Part shown: piece after piece, positions 1 through 6,147 of the stretch
Layout: each line of letters opens with the position of its first letter
How positions within the stretch are numbered: position 1 is the stretch's first letter
Assembly: GCA_003519685.1 (NCBI GenBank)
Contig: DOWG01000148.1
Location: forward strand, 5,421-11,567
Origin: Lachnospiraceae bacterium
GTDB lineage: Bacteria > Bacillota > Clostridia > Lachnospirales > Lachnospiraceae
Length of the DNA stretch: 6,147 bases
Direction: 5' to 3'
The notes under the pieces: model-generated
The model's input: the letters and a program-made list of their open reading frames with translations, nothing else
Databases searched by the model: none
What the model was told of the DNA's origin: nothing
Program-made: the position numbers and the translations under genes

Positions 1-49
1 GGTGGGTGTGAACAGTAACTGAAAATTATAATTATTGTATTAAGACATA

Positions 50-78
50 TTGACTTATTAAATTACGTAAGGTAAGAT
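50..78 (+). promoter_or_regulatory. Candidate sigma-A promoter, upstream
   Basis: TTGACT (50-55), a 17-nt spacer, and TAAGAT (73-78). The -35 matches 5 of 6 consensus bases and the -10 matches 4 of 6. The spacer contains the palindrome TTACGTAA (63-70), where a bound repressor could block polymerase. It would give a leader of about 200 nt. Prediction by eye only. Confidence 0.4.
63..70. repeat. Palindrome TTACGTAA, copy 1 (promoter spacer)
   Basis: A perfect 8-bp palindrome between the -35 and -10 of the upstream candidate promoter. An identical copy lies at 211-218. Half an operator is possible, but no regulator can be named. Confidence 0.4.
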
Positions 79-96
79 ATAGTACAATGAAAAAAA

Positions 97-126
97 GTGA
101 AAAATAATGAAATTATATGATATACT
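97..126 (+). promoter_or_regulatory. Candidate extended -10 sigma-A promoter
   Basis: GTGAAA (97-102), an 18-nt spacer, and TATACT (121-126) preceded by TG at 118-119, which is the extended -10 form. The surroundings are very AT-rich. A second perfect TATAAT lies at 136-141 but has no good -35. Transcription would begin near 133 and leave a leader of about 160 nt. Which of the candidates is used cannot be told from sequence. Confidence 0.45.
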
Positions 127-170
127 ATGATTTTTTATAATAACATCAGCTTAGACCGTATGCATCCAAG

Positions 171-210
171 AATTCCATGATGCGCAAGAACTGCCAGGCT
201 AAATTCCATG
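171..210 (+). repeat. Direct repeat AATTCCATG x2
   Basis: AATTCCATG occurs at 171-179 and 202-210, 31 bp start to start, close to three helical turns, so both copies would face the same side of the DNA. It may be a binding site for an activator or repressor, or chance in AT-rich DNA. Confidence 0.35.
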
Positions 211-218
211 TTACGTAA
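211..218. repeat. Palindrome TTACGTAA, copy 2 (leader)
   Basis: Second perfect copy of the 8-bp palindrome, 148 nt after the first and 76 nt before the preferred start of the oxidoreductase. A third copy lies inside that gene at 1500-1507. Confidence 0.4.
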
Positions 219-240
219 AAGGGCGCGCAGAAACGAGGTT

Positions 241-271
241 AAGGTTGAAAGAATTTTATCCTTTCAACCTT
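241..271 (+). promoter_or_regulatory. 11-bp leader stem-loop leaving the RBS free
   Basis: AAGGTTGAAAG (241-251) pairs perfectly with CTTTCAACCTT (261-271) around a 9-nt loop. It ends 2 nt before the AAAGGAG ribosome binding site, leaving that site unpaired. There is no T-run after it, so it is not an ordinary intrinsic terminator. Could also simply protect the 5' end of the mRNA. Confidence 0.6.
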
Positions 272-277
272 TGAAAG
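261..277 (+). promoter_or_regulatory. Competing hairpin covering the RBS
   Basis: CTTTCAA (261-267) can instead pair with TTGAAAG (271-277) around a 3-nt loop. This traps the first four bases of the AAAGGAG ribosome binding site (274-280). It shares the 261-267 strand with the 241-271 stem, so the two cannot form together. The longer stem should be more stable. Confidence 0.5.
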
Positions 278-280
278 GAG
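274..280 (+). promoter_or_regulatory. RBS of the FAD oxidoreductase gene (decides start)
   Basis: AAAGGAG lies 1 nt before ATG 282, too close for initiation, and 13 nt before ATG 294, long but workable. This favours the downstream ATG, giving a protein four residues shorter. Confidence 0.65.
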
Positions 281-293
281 TATGGTTATAAAT

Positions 294-3122
294 ATGAATA
301 CAATACATAGTTTACCAATAATTCATACTACCGATTATATTGTATTAGGGGGAGGATTAAAAGAACTGGCAGCGTGTATTCACCTAGCCAGATGCCATAA
401 GAAGGTTCTGCTGTTAACGAAAAAAACATTTTTACTGGAAGATATCTGCGATAGAGCATGGAGCGTTCCGATTCATCCGGACCGTATTAAGAAAAAAGCG
501 GAGGAAGTCTGTTACCGCTATGGTATAGAAATTCTATATCAAGTGACACCTTTGGATATAGTCAGATATGAAAATTATTCTTATTTACGAATTGGTAGCA
601 AAGCGGGAATTTGTGGTATTAAATGCAGTGACATTATCGATGGCTATTCCAATCGAACAAGCATAAACAACAATTGCTTCTACATGCATATCCTAGATGG
701 TGCAAAGATCTGTCAAAAGAAATTAATTCAGGATCCGAAGTTAAGAACCGAATACGAGATTTCTCTTGTTCCCGGAGCTTATGAGGAGCATCACAGCTTA
801 TTAGAAATCAGAATAAACGGCAATAGGAATGATAAATCACTGGTATTATGGAAAGAACATTGCTTAGAAATTTTTCGTTGGCTAAAACAAAATAGAGCCG
901 GATTTGAAAATGCAAAACCGGGTCGCTTTGCCGGAACGATGTATTCGTCTGATTATAATTACAAAAGAGAATATAAAAAAGGAATTGAAATGGCAAAATT
1001 ACCGGAAGGTAATCATAGTAAACCGATAGCCTATTATCCGAGCAAAAAAGAGGTAATCTCTATCGAAGAAGAGCCGGTTGCCTATAATGCAGAGCTAAAT
1101 CTGCGCGGGTATGATTTGATTGCTGCGCCCGATCTATCCATTCGTTCCCTAAAGCATTATGATGTTGTGGTTGTGGGTGGCGGAACAGCAGGAGCTATGG
1201 CTGCATTGCATGCGGCAAGGAATGGTTTGAAAACGATACTGCTGGAAATGAACCATGAATTGGGCGGTACGTCTACGGTAGGCGGAGTGAGTACCTATTG
1301 GTTTGGAAATCGATACCGGGATGTTGAGGAGATTGATCAAAGGCTGGATGAAATCTATCAATACTATTCCATAGAAAGGAAAACCGGTATCTGGAGTAAA
1401 TATGATGATTGGAATCCCGGCATGAAAAGTATGCTTTTGGAAAAACTATGTTTGAATGCAGGGGTTACGATCGAATACGATGCAATATCCTGTGCAGTTT
1501 TACGTAAGAAAAAGTACGGCAGGGTAACGGGAGTCATAGCTGCCACAGAGGAAGGGCTTTGCTGCTATAAAGGTAGTTATATCGTAGATGCTACAGGAGA
1601 TGGGGATATCGCTTCCTTTGCCGGAGCAAAATCTTTCTATGGTTCCGAACGGGATTATGCGACTTATTGGGCTTCCTTAGCACAGTATCCTTCACCAGCA
1701 AATTATAAGAATAATTTTTCGTCAAGCTTAATTGTTTCGGATCCTTTCGATTATACCAGGTTTATTCGTATAGCTAGGTTAAGAGGTAATACGATGTATG
1801 ATCATGGAACCTATGTTAGTCCAAGGGAGTCAAGGCATATCCAAGGGAAACAAGTAATTAATCTTAAAGATATCGTTACCTATCGTACGTATGAAGATGG
1901 AATTTATACCTGCTTTAGTAATTATGATCCCAAAGGGAAAGTAAATGCTGATCTAGTCTATGCAGGCGTACTACCGCCGCAGATAGAGATACAAATTCCT
2001 CTTAGAGCATTACTGCCTGTTGGGGAAAACGGTGAAATTATGGGCGGAATAGTAATAGCAGGAAAAGCAATTTCCTGTACGCATAATGCATTTCCCAGTA
2101 TTCGAATGCAACCGGATCTTATGCATCAGGGAACGGTTATCGGGATACTATTATCAGAAGCAATAAAGAATAGGAAAGACCTCCTTGCACTTAATATGGG
2201 AAATCTTCGTAGGTTAATAATTGAAACTACCGGGGATCCGCTTACTTTACCAAACCACTCTATGAGCCTAAAAGAAGCCGTTTGGTGCGCTTCCTATCAT
2301 GACAGAACGCAATGGGTTGATCTAGAGTTTACAAAAAAGGTAACGACACCGGAAAGGTCCTTGCAGATTATGACTGCGGATTCGGAAAAAATCGTACCTT
2401 TACTGAGAAAGAGATTTGCAGATTGCCTTAATAAAGAGGAGACGCTTAACGTAAGAAGGCTTGCAAAATATTTGCTATGGCATGGGGATGCTTTGGGTGT
2501 TAAAATAATGATACAATCTATTCTTCATGAACTGAAAAGTACAAAAGGGCTTCCGGAACGAAAAGGATGTACAACCTGTACCCAATTATTGCCGGACCAC
2601 GGAGTAATGCCAGAAATGGTTTATGAGTTAAATTTGCTTGCATGGTCTTCGAATCAGGAAATAATGGAACCGTTTGCTTTGATCTTGGATAGATTGAAAA
2701 ATGGGGCGCGGGACTACGTGGATATTAGAAAAGGAATTTACCATTACATAGAAGCTTTTCCTTATGTCGCTGAACGAACCGGTAATAAAGAATTTATTCC
2801 CATGTTGATTACACTGAGCAAATTTGAAGAATTTGAGGAAGTATTACAGAATTATTCTTGTCATTCTTTACTAACAGAAAGGTTACAATATCTTTTATTG
2901 TCAATTTATCGAGCAATGGCCAGGTGCGCAGCAGCAGAAGGATACCAAGGTCTGATACAAATGTTATCCATCGATTCCCTGCCGGTTTCTGCATCTGCCT
3001 GTAAAGAACTGATCACCTTAACAGGAGAAAATTATGGTTTATGTACACAGCATTGGATGCAGTGGTTGAAGAACAATAGTTGCTGCCTGCTCCCTAAATT
3101 AATAAAGGAAAAGATTTGGTAG
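294..3122 (+). CDS. FAD-dependent oxidoreductase (FAD_oxidored-like) with degenerate second FAD domain and helical C-terminus
   Basis: About 942 aa, substrate unknown. Numbering is from ATG 294. The functional FAD domain lies in the middle: GGGTAG at 295-300 (GxGxxG after a hydrophobic strand), acidic E318 ending the second strand, GGTSTVGG at 324-331, and VDATGDGD at 431-438. IPLRALLP at 568-575 and SIRMQPD at 602-608 match the C-terminal part of the FAD_oxidored (PF12831) family. Residues 1-285 look like a decayed copy of the same fold: GGGLKE at 19-24 has lost the last Gly, and T42 stands where the ribose-binding acid belongs. Residues about 630-942 are helical, HEAT-like, ending in an LTG...W..WL motif, with a CTTC motif at 759-762. 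No signal peptide or membrane segment is visible, so the protein is probably cytoplasmic. ATG 282 is in frame but only 1 nt from the SD; ATG 294 is 13 nt away and is preferred. First gene of a probable operon with nagA. The family call is solid; the reaction is not known. Confidence 0.92.
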   Translation: MNTIHSLPIIHTTDYIVLGGGLKELAACIHLARCHKKVLLLTKKTFLLEDICDRAWSVPIHPDRIKKKAEEVCYRYGIEILYQVTPLDIVRYENYSYLRIGSKAGICGIKCSDIIDGYSNRTSINNNCFYMHILDGAKICQKKLIQDPKLRTEYEISLVPGAYEEHHSLLEIRINGNRNDKSLVLWKEHCLEIFRWLKQNRAGFENAKPGRFAGTMYSSDYNYKREYKKGIEMAKLPEGNHSKPIAYYPSKKEVISIEEEPVAYNAELNLRGYDLIAAPDLSIRSLKHYDVVVVGGGTAGAMAALHAARNGLKTILLEMNHELGGTSTVGGVSTYWFGNRYRDVEEIDQRLDEIYQYYSIERKTGIWSKYDDWNPGMKSMLLEKLCLNAGVTIEYDAISCAVLRKKKYGRVTGVIAATEEGLCCYKGSYIVDATGDGDIASFAGAKSFYGSERDYATYWASLAQYPSPANYKNNFSSSLIVSDPFDYTRFIRIARLRGNTMYDHGTYVSPRESRHIQGKQVINLKDIVTYRTYEDGIYTCFSNYDPKGKVNADLVYAGVLPPQIEIQIPLRALLPVGENGEIMGGIVIAGKAISCTHNAFPSIRMQPDLMHQGTVIGILLSEAIKNRKDLLALNMGNLRRLIIETTGDPLTLPNHSMSLKEAVWCASYHDRTQWVDLEFTKKVTTPERSLQIMTADSEKIVPLLRKRFADCLNKEETLNVRRLAKYLLWHGDALGVKIMIQSILHELKSTKGLPERKGCTTCTQLLPDHGVMPEMVYELNLLAWSSNQEIMEPFALILDRLKNGARDYVDIRKGIYHYIEAFPYVAERTGNKEFIPMLITLSKFEEFEEVLQNYSCHSLLTERLQYLLLSIYRAMARCAAAEGYQGLIQMLSIDSLPVSASACKELITLTGENYGLCTQHWMQWLKNNSCCLLPKLIKEKIW

Positions 3123-3142
3123 CATTTATCATAATAATTATT

Positions 3143-3150
3143 AAAGGAGG
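3143..3150 (+). promoter_or_regulatory. RBS of nagA, supports TTG start
   Basis: AAAGGAGG ends 8 nt before TTG 3159. This near-perfect anti-16S match at ideal spacing is the reason for calling a TTG start. Confidence 0.9.
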
Positions 3151-3158
3151 AATCAGAT

Positions 3159-4280
3159 TTGATTTTCAAGAACGCAGATGTATTCTACAATAAGGGTTTT
3201 CAAAGGTTGGATGTAAAAGTAAAAGGAGATGTTATTACAGAGATAGGTGATAATCTGGAAGGGGATGAAACCGTTGATTTAAACGGAAAGATGCTTTTAC
3301 CGGGATTTATTGATTTGCATTCCCACGGACGAGAAGGCCTTGATTTTTCAACAGCGACTCCGGATGAAATGGCAAAACTGCGTTTGTCCTATGCAGAAAC
3401 CGGAGTAACTTCCATTTTGGCAACATCAATGACAATGAAATATGAGACAACCGAAAATATCATGAGAAATATTCGTCAGGCAATTGAGACAAATCATCCA
3501 GGAAGTCGTATTCTTGGAATAAACATGGAAGGTCCTTTCTTGGGTGCTGACCGGAAAGGCTGTCATGACGAGCATTATTTACTACCTCCGGATCAAAAAA
3601 CCTTTGCGCATTGGGATGCTTTATCGGGGGGTCATGTAAGAATGGTAGATATTGATCCTAATTTACCTGGTTCCATGGAATTTATCAAAGAAAACAGTAA
3701 GTCAAAGGTGGTATCCCTCGCTCATACCAGCGCTACCTATGAGACGGCAAGTGAGGCAGTAAAAGCAGGAGCTACGCATATTACTCATATATTTAATGCT
3801 ATGAATGGCCTCCACCATAGGGATCCGGGAATTATTGGTATAGCATGTGATTATCCAGTAAATGCGGAAATGATATGTGATGGAATTCATATTCATCCCA
3901 CAGTGATCCGAATGATGTTTAAATTGATAGGAGACCGTCTTATTATTGTGTCGGATTCCATGAGTGCGGCAGGTTTAGGAAACGGGGAATATGAATTGGG
4001 CGGTCTGAAAGTGTTTGTAAAGGATAGAAAAGCCACCCTATCCAATGGTACAATTGCCGGTTCAACAACAAATGTATTTGAAGAAGTTAAGAATGTAATT
4101 CGATTTGGCGTTAATAAAGAGAAAGCTATCCTTAGTGCTTCGTTAATTCCTGCCAAGGCGATTCATGCAGAGAAGGAAGTGGGAGATATTGCCGTTGGTA
4201 AAAAGGCCGATTTACTAATTGTAACACCGGATTTTACGCTGGAACAAGTATATATCGGTGGTAAAGTGTTCAGCAGATAA
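3159..4280 (+). CDS. nagA: N-acetylglucosamine-6-phosphate deacetylase (NagA)
   Basis: A 373-aa cytoplasmic amidohydrolase, normal length for the family. It converts GlcNAc-6-phosphate to GlcN-6-phosphate and acetate, feeding amino sugars to glycolysis or wall synthesis. All family landmarks are present in order: PGFIDLHSHG (48-57) with the HxH pair H54/H56, EGPFLG with metal ligand E124, KGCH (133-136), H189 in SLAHTSATY, H210 in THITHIFNAMNGLHHRDPG with the N213/A214 and H220/R221 substrate-side residues, DGIHIHP with H244, catalytic D266 in VSDSMSAAG, and a C-terminal GDIAVGKKADLLI strand. The HxH pair resembles Bacillus-type NagA rather than the E. coli QxN form. The start is TTG 3159, 8 nt after a near-perfect AAAGGAGG; no ATG lies nearby and the protein aligns from residue 1. 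It sits 36 nt after the oxidoreductase. No nagB is visible in the window. Confidence 0.97.
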   Translation: MIFKNADVFYNKGFQRLDVKVKGDVITEIGDNLEGDETVDLNGKMLLPGFIDLHSHGREGLDFSTATPDEMAKLRLSYAETGVTSILATSMTMKYETTENIMRNIRQAIETNHPGSRILGINMEGPFLGADRKGCHDEHYLLPPDQKTFAHWDALSGGHVRMVDIDPNLPGSMEFIKENSKSKVVSLAHTSATYETASEAVKAGATHITHIFNAMNGLHHRDPGIIGIACDYPVNAEMICDGIHIHPTVIRMMFKLIGDRLIIVSDSMSAAGLGNGEYELGGLKVFVKDRKATLSNGTIAGSTTNVFEEVKNVIRFGVNKEKAILSASLIPAKAIHAEKEVGDIAVGKKADLLIVTPDFTLEQVYIGGKVFSR

Positions 4281-4301
4281 ACAGAGCTATAACAGAGCTA
4301 T
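4280..4301 (+). repeat. 11-bp tandem duplication after nagA
   Basis: AACAGAGCTAT occurs twice back to back (4280-4290 and 4291-4301); the first copy shares the last base of the nagA stop codon. It looks like a slippage or small duplication event. The rest of the 107-nt gap to the GH2 gene holds no T-tailed hairpin and no convincing promoter. Confidence 0.75.
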
Positions 4302-4375
4302 CCCTCATAAAATCAGCTTCCTATACGCTTTGGGAATGCGGATGTCGTAGGGTTAATAAAAAACCATGAATTTAT

Positions 4376-4381
4376 GGGAGG
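4376..4381 (+). promoter_or_regulatory. RBS of the GH2 gene
   Basis: GGGAGG ends 6 nt before ATG 4388, a standard spacing. Confidence 0.85.
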
Positions 4382-4387
4382 TTACAT

Positions 4388-6147
4388 ATGAATAGAATCT
4401 ACTTAGACGGAAATGACTGGATGTTTAAAGAGTTTGTCGGATTGGATTGGGTATGGCGTAACTCAGAAAAACCGAATACAAAAGATGTTCGTTGGTGGTA
4501 TAAAGCGACGGTACCGGGATCTGTTTTACATGATCTATGGCAGGCAGGAAAGGTACCGGATCCCCATTATGAGCTAAATTCTAAATTGGTGGAGTGGGTA
4601 CCGGAAAGAACTTGGGTATACAAAAAGAGCTTTTCAGTTCCTGAGAAACTATCCGGCAAAAAAATAACCCTTTGCTTTGAGGGAATCGATTATTCTGCAT
4701 CAATTTTCCTGAACGGCAAACCTCTGGGAAAGCAGGAAGGAGAGTTTATACCCTGGGAAGTGGATGTAACGGATATGCTGTTGTATCATGAAGACAATCT
4801 TTTGTCCGTGGTAATTGATCCGGCTCCTTTTGAACAGCCCCAGGTTGGTAAGACCTCCTTAGTTAGAACGCATAAAACACGAATGAACTATTGGTGGGAT
4901 TTTTGCCCGCGCATGATCCACCAAGGTATCTGGGATTCGGTTTACTTAAAGATAACAGGACAGGCAGTACTGCAGGAGGTATATTTAAGTGCCAAGTTAA
5001 ATACGGATTATACCAATGCTGCTTTGACAGCTGAGGTGGAGGCAGAGGCGGAAGATGGCTGTGAAATAGTCATGAAGGTACAGGAGCAAACGGTTACAGG
5101 TAAAATCCATAGAAGGAAAGCAAAACTAATACTGGCTATGGATCATCCAAAGCTTTGGCAGCCAAATGGTTATGGAGAGCCTTACCAATATCATGTTACG
5201 TTTGTTTTAAAAGATAGAGCAGGAGAGCCTTCGGATAAAAAAGAATTGAAATACGGTATTCGAGAAATTACGTTTGAGAAAAATGAACGTTGCAATCCGA
5301 ATGCTACACCATTTGTCCTTAAAGTAAATGGAAGAAAAATATACATCAATGGCTACAATTGGGTTCCCATCGATGCCATGTATGGCGTTGAACGCCCTGA
5401 AAAATTGAATCGACTCATAAAACTAGCCAAAAATGCGCATACCATAATGTTTCGTGTCTGGGGCGGCGGTCTGATTGAAAAGGATGCATTCTATGAAGCT
5501 TGTGCAGAGAATGGTATTTTAATCTGGCAAGAATTTATTCAGTCAAGTTCCGGAATTGATAATAAGCCTCCGGAAGATCCGAGTTTTATTCATAGGTTAG
5601 CAGCACAGGCGGAAATTATCGTTAAGCGGAAACGAAACCATACTGCATTAGCGATATGGTGTGGAGGGAATGAACTCTCGGACTGGGAAGGTAACCCGGT
5701 GGATAATTCGGACCTATTGATTCGTAAATTAAAGGAAGTAGTGGAACGCCTTGACCCGCAACGAAGATGGCTTCCGTCCTCTCCTTCCGGTGGAGTATTT
5801 AACAATTCGGTCAAAAATATTATGGAGCAACCGGATATGCTGTGGGATGTTCATGGTCCATGGGAACACCAAGGGCTGCAAAAACATTGTGAACTATATA
5901 ATATGGGAACCTCTTTATTGCATAGTGAATTTGGTGTTGAAGGCATGACCAATAAAAATACGCTGGAGAAGACAATAGCAAAAGAACACTTGCTGCCGGC
6001 GAGCAAGGAGAACGAAATCTACTTTCACCGAGGTGCATGGTGGACGAATGAGCCATTAGTGCAAGAGATGTTCGGAGGACTAGATGCTATAGATCAAATC
6101 CGAACTGCCAGTCAGTATATGCAATATGAGGGATTAAAATATGCAAT
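4388..6147 (+). CDS. Glycoside hydrolase family 2, beta-mannosidase-like, 3' end cut by window
   Basis: An open frame of 586 codons runs off the window edge; beta-mannosidases are usually about 800-900 aa, so perhaps a third is missing. Domains: N-terminal galactose-binding-like jelly roll (about 1-190, including WWDFCPRMIHQGIW at 169-182), an immunoglobulin-like beta domain (about 190-300), then the TIM barrel with NGYNWVPIDAM (321-331) and RVWGGG (356-361). The predicted acid/base is E429 in WCGGNE and the predicted nucleophile is E514 in HSEFG. The Asn-Glu pair and RVWGGG favour exo-beta-mannosidase (retaining) over beta-galactosidase or the Asp-using exo-beta-glucosaminidases; the exact substrate remains inferred. 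No signal peptide, so it probably cleaves imported oligosaccharide. ATG 4388 follows GGGAGG by 6 nt. Probably co-transcribed with nagA, which suggests a Man/GlcNAc-containing substrate such as Man-beta-1,4-GlcNAc. Confidence 0.94.
   Translation, partial: MNRIYLDGNDWMFKEFVGLDWVWRNSEKPNTKDVRWWYKATVPGSVLHDLWQAGKVPDPHYELNSKLVEWVPERTWVYKKSFSVPEKLSGKKITLCFEGIDYSASIFLNGKPLGKQEGEFIPWEVDVTDMLLYHEDNLLSVVIDPAPFEQPQVGKTSLVRTHKTRMNYWWDFCPRMIHQGIWDSVYLKITGQAVLQEVYLSAKLNTDYTNAALTAEVEAEAEDGCEIVMKVQEQTVTGKIHRRKAKLILAMDHPKLWQPNGYGEPYQYHVTFVLKDRAGEPSDKKELKYGIREITFEKNERCNPNATPFVLKVNGRKIYINGYNWVPIDAMYGVERPEKLNRLIKLAKNAHTIMFRVWGGGLIEKDAFYEACAENGILIWQEFIQSSSGIDNKPPEDPSFIHRLAAQAEIIVKRKRNHTALAIWCGGNELSDWEGNPVDNSDLLIRKLKEVVERLDPQRRWLPSSPSGGVFNNSVKNIMEQPDMLWDVHGPWEHQGLQKHCELYNMGTSLLHSEFGVEGMTNKNTLEKTIAKEHLLPASKENEIYFHRGAWWTNEPLVQEMFGGLDAIDQIRTASQYMQYEGLKYA

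Noticed and set aside
1..30. 3' end of a preceding gene
   Set aside because: All three + frames close within about 30 nt and nothing recognisable can be read.
87..218. Tiny ORFs at 87, 160 and 177 (6 to 13 codons)
   Set aside because: No ribosome binding sites and no recognisable sequence; expected by chance in AT-rich DNA.
151..230. Possible riboswitch: stems 151-157/197-202 and 162-166/179-183
   Set aside because: Pairings are short, one has a bulge, alternatives exist (191-194 with 227-230), and the consensus of no riboswitch class I know is visible.
1227..1240. Catabolite-responsive (cre) site
   Set aside because: Matches only the left part of the consensus and lies deep inside a coding region; no good cre was found upstream.
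1149..1546. Reverse-strand open frames of 60-70 codons
   Set aside because: They lie inside the oxidoreductase gene, have no ribosome binding site and no recognisable protein; they are antisense shadows, as are the other reverse frames inside nagA and the GH2 gene.
4330..4358. Promoter ahead of the GH2 gene (TTGGGA, 17 nt, TTAATA)
   Set aside because: The -10 matches the consensus poorly; co-transcription from upstream is simpler.
4351..4365. Terminator between nagA and the GH2 gene
   Set aside because: Only a 4-bp GGTT/AACC pairing without a following T-run.
5751..5948. A + strand 65-codon frame inside the GH2 region
   Set aside because: It is out of frame with the GH2 protein, whose frame carries the catalytic motifs through this stretch.

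Overview
The window looks like low-GC (roughly 40% by eye) chromosomal DNA from an anaerobic Firmicute, most like Clostridia/Lachnospiraceae. The evidence is the AT-rich intergenic DNA, strong AAAGGAGG-type ribosome binding sites, a TTG start codon, and proteins whose motifs read like clostridial carbohydrate-utilisation enzymes. The genus is not determinable from this window.

Layout: positions 1-293 are a non-coding leader with possible sigma-A promoters, a repeated palindrome TTACGTAA, a direct repeat AATTCCATG, and two overlapping, mutually exclusive hairpins next to the first ribosome binding site. Three genes then run head to tail on the + strand with no convincing terminator or internal promoter between them: (1) a large two-part FAD-dependent oxidoreductase (294-3122), (2) nagA, N-acetylglucosamine-6-phosphate deacetylase (3159-4280, TTG start), and (3) a glycoside hydrolase family 2 enzyme of the beta-mannosidase type (4388 to the window edge, 3' end missing). 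The gaps are 36 nt and 107 nt, so one operon is likely.

How they may work together (inference): none of the three has a signal peptide, so all should act in the cytoplasm. NagA supplies GlcN-6-P from GlcNAc-6-P. A beta-mannosidase next to it suggests catabolism of an imported mannose/N-acetylglucosamine glycan, such as the Man-beta-1,4-GlcNAc core of N-glycans. The oxidoreductase has no assigned substrate; oxidation of a sugar or glycan-derived compound in the same pathway is the simplest guess.

The most unusual items are the oxidoreductase architecture (a decayed extra copy of the FAD-binding domain at the N-terminus, a normal copy in the middle, and a HEAT-like helical C-terminus) and the alternative-hairpin arrangement over its ribosome binding site. 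I found no RNA genes, CRISPR arrays or mobile elements.
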